DNA of 64,000 nt from Paragonimus skrjabini miyazakii (GCA_014338405.1 JTDE01000158.1:58558-122557), one strand, 5' to 3'; positions 46,540-57,584 are shown, counted from the first letter of the stretch. The notes: generated by a model not told the origin, from the sequence alone. Made by a program: numbers and translations.

Positions 46540-47920
46540 GATTTGTTTTGGTGAATTATGCCTTTAATGCTCAGGATCGTTTGAGTACGTCATCTGCCAT
46601 GCGTTATATACGAGGGATCATTTATAAGCTATTGGTTACTGTTAGAAAAGGAAACCTAGATTGATTCCTGATCTGAGAAGCAAAATAGTTACTATGACAC
46701 CATATAATTATACTGCATACTCAAGAGGCAAAATTCGGACATACTGCAAAGACGACTTTAATAAGCAATTTGACAGCACTGAAAATTCTACCAAAAGCGG
46801 GTTACTTGATCTCTGACAAGGCCAAGACAAAACCAATCAATTACTGAAACGAATCAACAGTTTGGCATATATTTCAATTTTGTAAGATCCGTGGGGGTAA
46901 TTAACACTGCTCGATGATGTGTGATAATCAGACAGAGCAAACAGATATTCACCAGTTGCAGTCAATATGCAGTGTAAATGTGAAGCATCTGAACAAAACT
47001 GTGATTTTTGAATTTTGATAAAAGTATTGAAATAATTGTGAGATGAATGCTACTAATTCTCGATAGAAAAGTTACAAAACTTGATGACGATTTCCATTCC
47101 TTTACAAGACAGCCTGTAAAAGCAACAGACATGTGGTGCAACCAGCACTGATTAATGCAAACACTCGAATTTAACAATCGATTTCGGTCAGGATTAGCGT
47201 TATTTCGGTTGTTATATATAGAACATTAGTCTGCTAGCATCATTGAATACGGAGAGATTGTTTTTATTAACGTTTAGTCAGATACATATGAAAACGCAGT
47301 CGAGCAACTTTCATGCGAAGAACGAAGGCGATGACAATACAATTTGTTAACTACCAACTCCTAAAACAATGAATATGGTATATTCAAAGTTGAAATTTAG
47401 GAGGGATCGTCAACAGGAAAATCCTGAATAACGACGATATGCAATAATGTATAAATTACAGAAATTACAGGAGTAATTAATAAAATACTGCCTTATTAGA
47501 AAAAACATGTCGGGAATGAGTAGTACAGAAAACGTCGGAAAAAATAGCAATCTGCAAACCTGCGTATCATCGACGTAACAATAGTGAACTCAATCAATCT
47601 AGCGTGTGAATTGTGTTTCACCTTTTCTTTGTCGGGATTGATGATTTTGTTTTACTTTAACACTTCAGTAGATGTGTGAATGGCATGTTGTCTACTTGTT
47701 TAATTCTCTGGAATACAACTGAAGTAGATTGGCTCTGAGATCAGTGATTGATTAGGAGAGTCACAGTTGGCATGAAAATCCCACATTTTTAAAAGTTCAC
47801 GCGACAACTAAGTAGAACTACCGAGTACCAAACCTGACGACCTAGTCATAACCATTCGTCTGCCCCACATCTCGTCAGCAGACTGCAACTTAGCTGTCTC
47901 ATTTACGGACGCATCCTAAC
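46540..47920. other. No supported gene
   Basis: AT-rich unique sequence without recognised repeats or exons. Confidence 0.4.
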
Positions 47921-47929
47921 AACGACCTT

Positions 47930-48190
47930 CACGGTTTAGCGCGGGATCCGATATACCCGGTTTAGGCTCCGCACACGATCGCAGCTGCGCAGATCTCGGC
48001 TTCACTTGCCCGATTGTCGATGCTGAATTTTTTTCAACATTGTGGTTAGTCGTGCCGCACGCACGCGCACGCACGCAGGCCCGTTTCCGCCGCGTGGCCT
48101 TCGGGCGCGGTAAGCGGCAAGCCTGTGATGTCCACTCTGTGATGTGGGTAGTCTCACACACGCTGTAATTTACCCATAGTCGATGCCTGC
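47930..48190. other. CpG- and GC-rich island with (GCAC)n tract
   Basis: A sharp local rise in GC and CpG includes GCACGCACGCGCACGCACGC near 48056-48076 and CGCGTGGCCTTCGGGCGCGG near 48091. An 81-codon arginine-rich minus-strand frame (47916-48161) follows from the composition. Foldback element B3 begins less than 100 bases downstream. It could be a retroelement remnant or an unmethylated promoter-like island. No second copy is present. Confidence 0.5.
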
Positions 48191-48313
48191 GCCGGTTACA
48201 GGGAAAGAAGCGACATCCTTGAAAATCTGGTCACTTCACCGGCACAGCTCAACGACTCAAAACTCGTCTATTTTCAATGGATTGAGAATAACACAACGTT
48301 ACGAGCAAGTTGT

Positions 48314-48360
48314 AACACTCTACGTTTCAACCACCTCGGGTGGCCTTCCTCAGGAGTGTT
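48314..48360 (-). ncRNA. Best-preserved compact hammerhead (B3 left arm)
   Basis: On the minus strand: AACACTC (stem I), CTGAGGA (core), GGCCACC/GGTGGTT stem II, GAAA, CGTA, then GAGTGTT, which pairs perfectly with AACACTC. All conserved boxes fit CUGANGA...GAAA...UH, with stem III reduced to the A-U closing pair and a GUA cleavage triplet. This is the one copy of the family with no visible defect. Confidence 0.65.
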
Positions 48361-48480
48361 GTAATCGAAATCACGTTAACAAAGGAACAGAGGCCAATCC
48401 GTTCAGACGCAATGCAGAATGACCTAACCACGACAAATCCCATGTGACCTCTATTCCTTTGTTTACGTGATTTCGGTTAC

Positions 48481-48527
48481 AACACTCCTGAGGATGGCCA
48501 CCCGAGGTGGTTGAAACGTAGAGTATT
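48481..48527 (+). ncRNA. Compact hammerhead in B3 right arm
   Basis: The same motif on the plus strand: AACACTC (48481-48487), CTGAGGA, hairpin, GAAACGTA, GAGTATT (48521-48527). The core is intact and there is one stem I mismatch relative to the left arm. Confidence 0.62.
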
Positions 48528-48865
48528 ACAACTTGCTCGTAACGTTGTGTTATTCGCAATCCATTTATCAATACCATGTTAAACACGACGCCCAAACTTT
48601 CTGACTTCATTCGTACTAAATTTGGTGTGGATATCCTACAACTCGTCTATTTTCATAACAGAAATAACATCGATCAATAATTGCTTCCTCCCTGAGTTGG
48701 CCCTTAGGTGCAATTTGGTCACGTTTGCCGTGGATAGTGTGTGTGGGAATTCCTTCGAAGCTAAGCATGCAGTTTGCTTGATATTTTGCTGCTTTATCTT
48801 GATAATTAGCAATAATTGGTACGTAAATTTGATTATATATGCATTTACGTACAGTTCACTGTTAT

Positions 48866-49396
48866 TGTGGTGGGTTGTCAGGCCGGAGGGGCAAGTATTC
48901 AAACACTCAGCTGAATGCCTCAACGCAGGGGGGAGGCACGTCCACAAACCCTTGACGATCGGATGACGGACAACAGGAGCAATCGGATGAGTCATGACTC
49001 GGCCGGATCGGACCAACGGGCGAGACATGGCACTCAAAATAGGATGGACGACCAAATTGGGGGCTCGAATATTCCAACACTCGGGGGAATATCTGGACAC
49101 GGTCGTGGAGGACAGTCGAAGCTCAAAGTGGATAGATGGAGGACAACATGAGCGACCGGACGATCCCTCGGTCAACAGAATCGGATCAGCGGACGAAGAT
49201 TGGCAGGCGGAAAATCCCCGGATAGAAGGTGCTGATCACCCACATAAAACACGCAGACGTGCATACGACGCATGAGCGGAAACCTCTGGGTGTTGTGGAC
49301 TAGAATTCTGACTCATAAACGCGAGCGCACATGTAGCGTGTGAACTAGCGTGTTGGACAATAAAGACTGTGCTTTATTGGACGCCTTTTCGCTACA
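48866..49396 (+). mobile_element. Solo LTR D2 with 4-bp target-site duplication
   Basis: The element is 531 bp and runs from TGTGGTGGG to GCTACA (TG...CA ends). It is flanked by TTAT on both sides (48862-48865 and 49397-49400). It aligns along its length with D1 (30888-31410). Near the 3' end, CAATAAAG and CTTTATTG form a hairpin that contains the AATAAA polyadenylation signal. Four-base duplications fit Ty3/Gypsy integrases. A solo LTR is the usual product of LTR-LTR recombination. The 179-codon minus-strand frame across it reflects its high GC content, not a gene. Confidence 0.87.
49345..49383 (+). promoter_or_regulatory. LTR polyadenylation hairpin
   Basis: TTGGACAATAAAG and CTTTATTGGACG flank a six-base loop, placing AATAAA in a stem at the presumed R region. 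In D1 the upstream strand is mutated (CAATGAAG), so only D2 keeps the signal. Confidence 0.55.
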
Positions 49397-49409
49397 TTAT
49401 ACCTCAATG

Positions 49410-52240
49410 GAAGACCATTTTTCTGCTTACTCCATTTTCTAAATTTTGTTGTAGGTAATAGATAATTTAAGAAACCACTCAGAGTTATCTGCAGATCGAG
49501 AATTTTCACATTTTAGTAAGTTTAAAGGCTGGCTGGATAAGTAAATGGTGGATTTCAGTCTGGTCTGTTTCAAGTTGAAAATCAAGCAATGGACGTTTAA
49601 ACTATGCTAAGATGAATATGCATGGCATTCAAGGTATGTGATAGTTGGCGTACCGGTGCATTGGATACAAGCGACGCAGGAGGGCAAGCCGTCGTTTATG
49701 ACATGTTTAATAAGTACAGTTCACTTATATCCACTTGTTCGGATTTAATGATCCCTGGTATCGACCACGATTTTACATTGATAAAAAGAAAACCAGTCTA
49801 GTTTTTAGCTCTACCAATTTAGAGTACAATTATGAAGTAAGTGCCCTCTTGTTCGACGTACATTCTACAAATCGTCGTCTCACTGTTAGTGAAATAAACG
49901 ATTCGATACATTCATTCAAATATACCACCCCAACTTCTGTTTTAAGAAGCGTACCCTTTGGTGAAACGTTATTCCTATGGAAGTTTACTTTAATCAAAGT
50001 AAACAGCACATGGATGTAGAGGTCATGTTGCAAATGTTCACTCAAATTTACAACATATTCACATGAACCTCTAATTACTTGCCTTCACTGTTACGGAATA
50101 TGTTTTACATCAGTGTAAATGTTGCGATCATATCATCACATCAGCGATTATCTACCTAAGGTGCCGTCTTGGCTTTCTTGTATAGTGAAATAAAGAAGTC
50201 AACATAAGTATTATTATATAATTATAGTACGCAGGTACATTAGTAATCTGTTACTACTCCCACCAATTCACCAAATTATGAATTCCACCTATTTCAAAAC
50301 TAACTGCGGTCAACAAATAGTCAGTTTTAGGTTTGTAACTCCTCCATAAAAAGCCATTAATTAACCTGTGGATGGATTCAGTCATCGCACAGGTGTAAGA
50401 CATCACAAATTCCAACGGAAATTGAACACTCCAGCAATACCGTGAAGCAACGGGCATGAGGACGTGAGTCAAACCACAACCCCACAGCTGCACACTGCAC
50501 CAAAGTGATCGTGCCTCTTCAGCATTCCCAATGCAATCCAACACTTTTACTAATCTGGTTATTATCTTACACTTACGTAATTCTCCATGTTTTATGCTTT
50601 TCATTCGTTTCTACGGTTTTGCTTAGTCCAATTACACGTATCACCACCTAACTCTGTTGATCGCTGTTTTAATTATCGACTGTTTGATCGTAGTTATTTA
50701 TCATCAGTTTCATAGTCCTATACGTTAATATTATGTTCGGCATTGCCTAACAAATGAGACCTTGAAAACGATCGTACGAACGAAACTTTGAAGACTGTTG
50801 GATTATCACTTCTGCTAAGTTATTCCTCACGGTGATCTGACGCTGTTCTGAAACTTGCGGTCACCAACTCGTCGTTACGCACTTATCAACATATTTGTAG
50901 GTCACAGGGAATTCACAGATTTGAGGCGGTTGTGAAAGCATACCTAAACTTATCTTTGTGCTGGATGAACTATTTCAGTCTCATCAGGTTAGCAGTTATT
51001 ACCTATCAAGCGCTCAATGTTGGCACGGCGACTTACACCTGGGTAGCGTCAATAGCGAGAGGTCAAGCATAACTCATCTCTGCCCCAATTATTCTGACAA
51101 TTACATCGTTCGAAGTGGCGGTTCGGTGTCTCTGTTATGTGTATCAATTCTACGCTTAAATTTAGCATCATGACGCGGGAGCAACATGGTTTGTTGTTTC
51201 AGACTGAACATGCAGGGATTCTGTGTAAGACAAAAGTTTATTCTAATTTTAACTCTGGCAAGTTGCCTCTGAGGTAGTTACTTCTGTTAGCTAAACTTGT
51301 TTTTCTTACTGGATATCGGGATTGATGAAAGATCCGACCTGTTGTATGTCTATGCGCGTACAGCCAACAGTGAGCCTTACAGGCTGTAACAGCGGTCGAG
51401 AGAACACGTGACGCCGTAGAAGTACAAAATATATTGTCCCATTTACAAGGGATAACGTCATTCTTATGTGCCTGAATGAATGAGCCGTTGGTCGTTGGAG
51501 GCGTGACCAATCAGAACGCAGTTTTAGCCTCAGCACGAATGTGTGGCACACAGGCGGCCTTAACGCGTATCCAACACTGCATACTAAAATCAAGTCATTT
51601 CATACATCGGTGGCACATTCAGCACATCTTCGGTATGCTCAACCTACTTAAGAAACAAAACGTCGAACCTCATAGTGTTGCTCAATTTTCCACTTTCTCA
51701 TTAAGGGTGATGCTACTGACGAAATGACGTGGGGATGGTCCTGAATATTTAACTTATGTAGGGGACGCGCTAGAGGGTTGAGCATAACAAAGTAACCTGA
51801 CAAGTATCCAAAACACTGAATTAGCTTTCTTGCTTGTTGACGCACTACTGCACGGCAGGCTAAGGTCAGTCTTCAGCTGGTAGTTTTAGCCAGATTTGAG
51901 TCATCAGAAATGTACTATAAGCAGCCCAAATGACGGTAGTGCAATGGTTTATATTTAGCTTTCTAAAATCCGAAAACAACTGTCTGTGGATCATTGGTGT
52001 TATCGAAACATCATGCGGTACTTAACATTTCTGCTCAGATTGCTCCATGTTTGTTTGTTTGTCTGTCAAATCAAAGTCGCGTAATCAGACAGTTGAACAC
52101 GATAGGGCGGGTGAAATGTACGCTTGTACGTGTCACATAAGGGATGACTCGATCGAAATGGAATTGAACAAAGAGAATGAATTACCAGTGATAAAAACGG
52201 ATACACAAAGCGCTGTGTTTGCTGATAAAAAACAAAAATA
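49410..52240. other. No supported gene
   Basis: Frames at 49714-50019 (plus) and 50254-50604 (minus, 116 codons) are protein-like to a degree but have no domain or splice support. The frame at 52047-52241 ends 9 bases before the ATG at 52251 and could be part of the same decayed unit. Confidence 0.35.
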
Positions 52241-52250
52241 GTAAGAAAAA

Positions 52251-52553
52251 ATGGAGCCTGAGTGTTACGTTGGAACGAAATTATTTCGTGCAAGTGTTAG
52301 GAGGGGAATTCATCATAACAATCTGGTCAGGTCATCGGTGACGGCTGACGAAATCATTCACCATAGTAAACCAAACAGGCCATCGGTGACAGCTGACGAA
52401 ATAAGTCACCAGCAAAGCACGGGCATGCAAGTCGGACCAACCAGGAGGAGGCGTGGAAGTAAGCGTGGGTGTCGCGCTAGCCGGAGGAACCATGCAGAGC
52501 GCAACGGCTATGGAATTGGCCCCATTTGGCCACATGGTCGTGAAGTGGCCTAA
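52251..52553 (+). CDS. Arginine-rich open frame with tandem 16-residue repeat
   Basis: One hundred codons. Two direct repeats (SVTADEIIHH and SVTADEISHQ, 48 bases apart) are followed by a basic segment (TRRRRGSKRGCRASRRNHAERN). Basic, repeat-bearing proteins upstream of pol are common for Gag nucleocapsids, and a Ty3/Gypsy pol remnant starts 1.2 kb downstream. No zinc knuckle is present, so a gag origin is speculative. Confidence 0.3.
   Translation: MEPECYVGTKLFRASVRRGIHHNNLVRSSVTADEIIHHSKPNRPSVTADEISHQQSTGMQVGPTRRRRGSKRGCRASRRNHAERNGYGIGPIWPHGREVA
52331..52410 (+). repeat. Two-unit direct repeat, 48-bp period
   Basis: The units at 52331-52362 and 52379-52410 share CATCGGTGAC and GCTGACGAAAT and end in CACC. 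Each unit can form a small GGTGA/TCACC stem around CTGACGAAAT. Confidence 0.8.
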
Positions 52554-53589
52554 ACAAGCGGACAGTGGTTCAACGAGTAAATGACCATTTTTGGCAACTA
52601 TTTCAAGTTATATATTTACAGGCATTTCATTCATCTGTCGAACTGGAAGGTGGCTACGGAGCGTGTACTCCACAGTCGTGTTCTTCCTGATTCCGTGCAA
52701 GTGGACTGGGTAAAGCTGCATAACAGGAATCCAGGTATAACAGTCAAGTCGTTATAGAACGTTTGGCAAAGGAAAAGCGCGTTACATCAGTAATTCAGTG
52801 GCTTCTTCACCTTGTGCCTTGTTGCAACGTGCGTACTGGGTATTCGATTTAAACAGATGTTAGGGTATGGTCGACTGCTGGTCATCGTAGTGCTCGCGAG
52901 GCATTGAAAGTAACTCAAGGGCAAACCTGCTACCTTGTTGCGTTTAAGCTAGATGGTATATATGGATCCATGAGATGAACCCTTCGAAGGCTGTTGACCA
53001 TTTATCCCGGTTGCTTATTCAAAAACTGAATTGCTCAGTAATACGGAGCCACATTTACTGCGTGATCGACTTTAACTTAGCAATAAAACTGGGACGAACC
53101 ACAAGGCCTTTACAATAGCAGCTACTTGGACTATGTTCGAAACTCATCGAAAATTAATTACTAGAGAACAACTTACCAGCAATAGTTAACTGTGGTTATT
53201 CCACTTGTTGCGTGAGTGATGCTGAATGACACGGGACAGATGTTATCAAGTCACGAATTTAAAACGTTAGAAAATACTCGGTTGTCAGTCCATTCGTCTG
53301 GAGTCGGTAGGAAAGAGACGAACCTGGTGAACTGATTGCTCAAAATTCAACGTCATCGAATAACAAACATATAATGAGAACAGGTTACCAAGTCAACCCA
53401 TTAAACGTATTCAGGATGCCGTTGAGCAGTCGGAACCCAAAGTTACTAGGTTTCTGCAAAGGAACGTTCATCCGAACTTGCTTGCTGACGTTATGTGAAC
53501 AAAGGCGGTTGAAGTAATCTTTCAGGATCCCATGGTCGTGATTACGTTATGCTTGAAGTGTTTGTGGGCGTGTGTAGTCTCTATTTTTT

Positions 53590-53591
<2 letters not shown>

Positions 53592-53627
<36 letters not shown>
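53592..53627. repeat. (TA)18 microsatellite
   Basis: A pure TA tract of 36 bases directly upstream of the readable Ty3/Gypsy pol remnant. Confidence 0.98.
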
Positions 53628-53629
<2 letters not shown>

Positions 53630-53735
53630 AGAAAGCACGATTACGGAGCATACTTGGAGTTTTGAAATCCTTCTACTGCTACACATATCACAATCAATTG
53701 CATAGTCTTGCCATAATATGATTTTTTGGGCAACA

Positions 53736-54080
53736 GAAGTGATATTTCATGGCCAAATACTCACGTCTGAGGGGCTGAAAGCCGATCCAGACAAAGCGAC
53801 GATGATCCGGAATATGCCGCCCCCGAGGATGCAAAATCCGTTTTGTGCGTCTCATTGACTACATCAACTACCTGAATCGACATCTTCCAAAGTTGACTGA
53901 CATAATGCATCCAGTTGGGCAACTTACATATATCGTTTAGCGAGATAAAGTGGTTCATTGGGATAGCTGTTACACTAACATATTCTAACCCTGAATTTCC
54001 CCTGGTGATTTACTATGATAGCAGTCAGTCAGGCCTCGGAGCTCTGCTACTACAACAAGGCAGACTGACAGGCTTCAAAT
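53736..54080 (+). pseudogene. Ty3/Gypsy RT C-terminus and RNase H start
   Basis: VIFHGQILTSEGLKADPDKA, then after a frameshift RLIDYINYLNRHLPKLTDIM, is the RT thumb/connection region. A stop interrupts it (TYIV*RDKV). NFPLVIYYDSSQSGLGALLL follows and is the first beta-strand and catalytic aspartate of RNase H. The later RNase H motifs are lost. Confidence 0.85.
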
Positions 54081-54317
54081 GCTGAAGTGTTTCGACTGTG
54101 AAGCACAACCACGCATAGATCGAACAAATTTTGTTGGTGGTGCTTCCCGCTGTGAAACGCTTCAACACCTACACATTCAGATGAAAGACAGTGGTGTACA
54201 CGGGCTACAAAACTCTGGTAGCAATAATGGAGAGACTACTGAGTGTCGCGCCCCGATGTCTACGATAGACGATTACCAGGATACAAAATTATGACTGCGA
54301 TCCTGTCTACCAGCCCT

Positions 54318-54810
54318 GAGAAAATTGTACATCGCTAATGCTCTCTGGCAGGCCTATACATCCAGCAATGTGACAGGTGATTTTGAGTTCAAAACCAATA
54401 CTATAGTGGACTACAAGTTAATACTGATAGACAGGAGGATGGAGTTAAAAGATGCAACGGAAATGGATCAAGTGACTGAAAGCTGACTCCTTTGCACAAA
54501 GACGGCTGACTGCAAGATTAAAAGAATTTACCCCAGAAGCTGGTAGCATTTTTCAAGGGCCTCGACCAGGTTGTACAAGTTGCTGGAATACTTTTCAAGA
54601 AAAGGAGGATAGTTATCTCAAGTGATTTGCAGCAGAAGTTAACTAAACTAACACATGTGGTACATTCTGGGGTAGACAGCTGTGCTCGGATAGCGAAGGA
54701 ACTTTAGTATTGGTCAGGCGTGCCCGGTAAGATTAGGGATTACAAAATGGGTTGTTACATTTGCAGAAAACACAACTCAAGTCACACAAAGAAAACAATG
54801 GCAGTGAAAG
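54318..54810 (+). pseudogene. Ty3/Gypsy linker and integrase zinc finger
   Basis: LYIANALWQAYTSS corresponds to the LADALSRA tether motif. Further on, THVVHSGVDSCARIAKEL, a stop, YWSGVPGKIRDYK and CYIC form the H-x2-H...C-x2-C zinc finger, with both histidines (54654, 54663) and both cysteines (54753, 54762) in one frame apart from the stop. Confidence 0.8.
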
Positions 54811-54869
54811 AATTTCCGGAAACAACCTGACAACCGGTTGCAGCAGAAAGGTCTACGCACAGCGGCAAA

Positions 54870-55540
54870 CGGAACATTGCCAAGGTGTATTATTTCTCAG
54901 ATTATTTTGAAAGTGACTGGCTAAGAATTATCTAGAGAGATGTAGTCGTCAATACACTAGGTGCTCAGTTCATTTTCTGTAGGTTTCCAGAGATGTTTCT
55001 TTGATACACGATCTCAGTTTGCGTGAGCGGAATTCAGGACGTTTGGAGATAAATGATAGTTTTGGAATCAACGAAGCAGTCTGCACCATCTTCAGTCAAA
55101 CTGGAAAGTTGAGGCTAAAATTAAAGCTGCTAAAATATGTGTTACAGACTGCACAAGTGAATGGAAGGAGATCTGTATCTATTGCATCTAGAAAGAAGAA
55201 ACACATCAAGCGAGACCACCGGAGACACTGAGACGCAGAGAACGTTTTGGTGTGGCAGGCAGACAAAAATGCCGAAGACATGTGAAATTTTTGACATATT
55301 AGACGAACAAAGTGTTCAAGAACCTCGGAAACTTAGTAGCCTTAAACCACGAGACAAGGTATGGGTCAAGGGTGTCACTGCGACTCCTACACAATGGACA
55401 CGTGGTGTGATGATCTGAGGTTGTGGACATGAGACATACGATATTGAAAGGAAGAAATCGTGTGCACTTGACAGAGTGGATTTCACCGAAAGGGATACCC
55501 GTGATTCAAGCTATAAGGAGCCACCAAGAACCAGAAGTGG
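54870..55540 (+). pseudogene. Ty3/Gypsy integrase core traces and C-terminal segment
   Basis: YYFSDYFESDW near 54885 and NTLGAQF near 54953 resemble the first and second catalytic strands of integrase, with the DNGPQF aspartate lost. SLKPRDKVWVKGVTATPTQW followed by TRGVMI (55340-55416) is the C-terminal beta-barrel typical of this group. An ERK...HLTE-like piece follows in another frame. Confidence 0.72.
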
Positions 55541-55559
55541 GCAAGGTTGCCAAAACAGA

Positions 55560-56570
55560 ACGGATGTGATAAGGTTGTATTGCAACGGTGTGCTGATTGG
55601 AGAAGGCTCGGTCAATCACAACGCAAATTAGTGCGAGCGAAATTACGGTCACTCAGAGATAACCAATCAAAAACGAGGATCAACTGTCACATCGAATTTG
55701 TTTGTAATGGGTGGGGATTGGAACAAACTCTTTGAATGCGCGTCACAGTTAAACAACCGGAGTTGCTCTAGGCAAGGTCGTGAAACGTAGCAACGAATAG
55801 GCCAATCAAAACGCAAAACGCTTATCACATAGCATGTACCGTAGATACTGTTGTTCCACTATCAAAAGGGTGCCGCTTTTTTAATAAATCGGAATTGCTT
55901 AGTGGTGCCCAGATTATTTTTGTTCCGGTTTTCTTGACTTGATATTCCGGTACTCCACGGTTTCATTCTGTTTTGAAAGCATATTCCCTAGGTTAAAAAA
56001 AGATTAATTCAGTGTGTGAACATCGCTGGAGTACGTTCCACAATTTTATTTGTTCCAACCGTTTCGCGAAATAATTCCCGTTATAAGGCATCTGAATTAG
56101 CCCTCAGTGAATTGTAGTAACTGAACAACGAGAGTTCTAAACTTAAAATATCCGACTTAGCTAGCCTAAACCAAATTCTGTAAACTTTAAAAGTAGCCTG
56201 TTGTACCTGTAAACTCCCAAACCCTACATCCCTGTCGTCAGGAAAAAGAATAAACGTTGTCAACAGTAAGACATTATTGGGTGAACGTAATTCACAATTG
56301 ATCGCTAATAACGTTTCTGCGTGGACTTTTCAACAGCCTGTTTCGAAAAGAAGCACCATAGTTGAATGTGGCTTCTGGTACAGCTCGTCAGCATTGTATA
56401 TCGCTGCCATGGCGAGGAGTAGAACTCCTACCACGTTTTTATGTGAAGATCATGTTCACCATTGCACTGGGACTAGAAACAAACAAATAGATAATTTCTG
56501 CGATTCTAACTTGCATAGCAGTCAAATCGTGGAAAAATCGATTGAAGTCAACAGATAGATTTTGTATCTC
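55560..56570. other. No supported gene; possible LTR remnants
   Basis: CCAATCA-type boxes occur near 55610 and 55802, and AATAAA is at 55883, consistent with an eroded 3' LTR of the preceding element. No matching 5' copy could be aligned. At 55754-55796, GTTGC/GCAAC arms around GAAACGTA resemble a ruined hammerhead. Confidence 0.35.
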
Positions 56571-56576
56571 TTCTCA

Positions 56577-56836
56577 AATCCATCGGGAAATCTGAACACT
56601 GCTGACAAGAGACTGTGGCTGAGTATTTGCACATGAAGTAATTCGGTGGTGTCTAATGTTAGGTCGTTGGTACACTGTTCAACATGGTTGCCTCATGAGT
56701 GAATTGGCGGGGGTCTCTCCCGGCCATGTTAATGAGATATGCCAAAATCTAGCTCCGGCAAGAGTTAAACTTAAGTCTGGTTCTTCCATAGGGATGAGGT
56801 CGGCCAGAAATTCTGTGGGAGTAAGACAGGTAAGAC
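56577..56836 (+). mobile_element. Old tRNA-hammerhead SINE copy S3
   Basis: This aligns with S1: TAATTCGGT-GTG-CTAATGT-AGGTC, GGTTGCCTCATGA, AAACTTAAGTCTGG in place of AAACTCGAGTCTAG, and GAAATTCTGTGGGA. The tRNA boxes and hammerhead are badly eroded. Only the forward part is present, without the inverted arm. Confidence 0.65.
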
Positions 56837-57082
56837 CAGGTGTGACTGAATGTTTGATTATTTTAAAGTCTTTTGTCACGCGCCACTAATGAAATAGATA
56901 TGTCTTTCCATTATATATGTTGCACATTCAGTTAGGAAGCAGTGATAGCATTCCAATAATGTTTATTTCAACTCTATCTGAATAAACTGTATTCGTTTTG
57001 ACTGCCTGGCGTATATGTTGTCTAAAAATTGAACGTGTCTGTTCCAATTCCTTTTCAGTTCAGTTCACTTCAATTTCTACAG

Positions 57083-57127
57083 GAAGTGATGCGGTCATTG
57101 ACCACAAATGCTCAAATTCTTGCGACG
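57083..57127 (+). CDS. Possible 45-base micro-exon
   Basis: A pyrimidine-rich acceptor (CTTCAATTTCTACAG) and a strong donor (ACG|GTGAGC) frame exactly 45 bases, which read EVMRSLTTNAQILAT in the phase-0 frame. Very short symmetric exons are characteristic of some trematode genes, but such pairs also arise by chance. Confidence 0.2.
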
Positions 57128-57584
57128 GTGAGCCTCGATTGCCACATTTTTTACTCACAAATGAGTTTACCTTCACACGGATGGCTGTTGGAAAAGGAAA
57201 TAGGTTTTACAATGCAGTGATCGGACGCTTCATTTGTATTCTGTTTACACTGACTGAATTCACATCAATTTGCTGCTGTTATTCACCACCCATTGTTGGC
57301 CATTTCATACGCACACTGTGCGCGCCAAATTTTGCTGGTTGGTCCATTGACCCAATTTTGCATTGGGAAGATTAGAATTCTCCTGAAGTAAAAAATTAAC
57401 GAGACTCCTGTCCTAGGTTTACGTTAAAATACACTTATCCATTTATCTTCCAGAAATTCCCTCATTCAGGTTGACAACTTTCTAACCCTCCATTAGTTGA
57501 AATATTAAAGTGAAAAGCAAAGTAATGGAAATGATAACTGACGAGTAGTCGGGGATTTGGTTAATTTCAAGCTCAATTCCCGGC

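Larger units (their letters stand above)
48261..48655 (+). mobile_element. Foldback hammerhead element B3 with 16-bp target-site duplication
   Basis: A perfect 16-base repeat, AACTCGTCTATTTTCA (48261-48276 and 48640-48655), bounds a 363-bp insert. Its arms extend further inward than in B1 and include matching CACGTTAACAAAGGAAC-type sequence on both sides of a roughly 60-base centre. The tail (about 48565-48639) matches B1 and B2. The perfect duplication and well-matched arms mark it as the youngest copy here. The arm frame (LRITQRYEQVVTLYVSTTSG) is open in all copies, but I consider it non-coding. Confidence 0.88.
53736..55540 (+). mobile_element. Decayed Ty3/Gypsy retrotransposon pol
   Basis: Read in order across frameshifts and stops, this has the end of reverse transcriptase, the start of RNase H, the linker before integrase, the integrase HHCC zinc finger, traces of the integrase core, and the integrase C-terminal segment. 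The order RT-RNaseH-IN is diagnostic of Ty3/Gypsy. The 5' half of RT, the protease and the LTRs were not found with confidence. It is not clear that LTRs D1 and D2 belong to it. Confidence 0.82.

Noticed and set aside
48183..48422. Recurring open frame with LRITQRYEQVVTLYVSTTSG in foldback arms
   Set aside because: It is present in every arm on both strands and sits over the ribozyme hairpin. It is most simply a non-coding repeat, though predicted proteins in databases may contain it.
48636..49175. 179-codon minus-strand open frame, the longest in the window
   Set aside because: It runs antisense through the GC-rich solo LTR and part of the foldback element. The older LTR copy does not keep it open, so it reflects composition.
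51476..55830. Matching LTR pair around the Ty3/Gypsy remnant based on CCAATCA boxes near 51507 and 55802
   Set aside because: Only about 15 bases match. No longer alignment or TG...CA ends could be found.
57000..57375. 125-codon open frame as a single exon
   Set aside because: It spans a strong acceptor and donor pair in a different frame and shows no domain. The micro-exon reading is at least as good.
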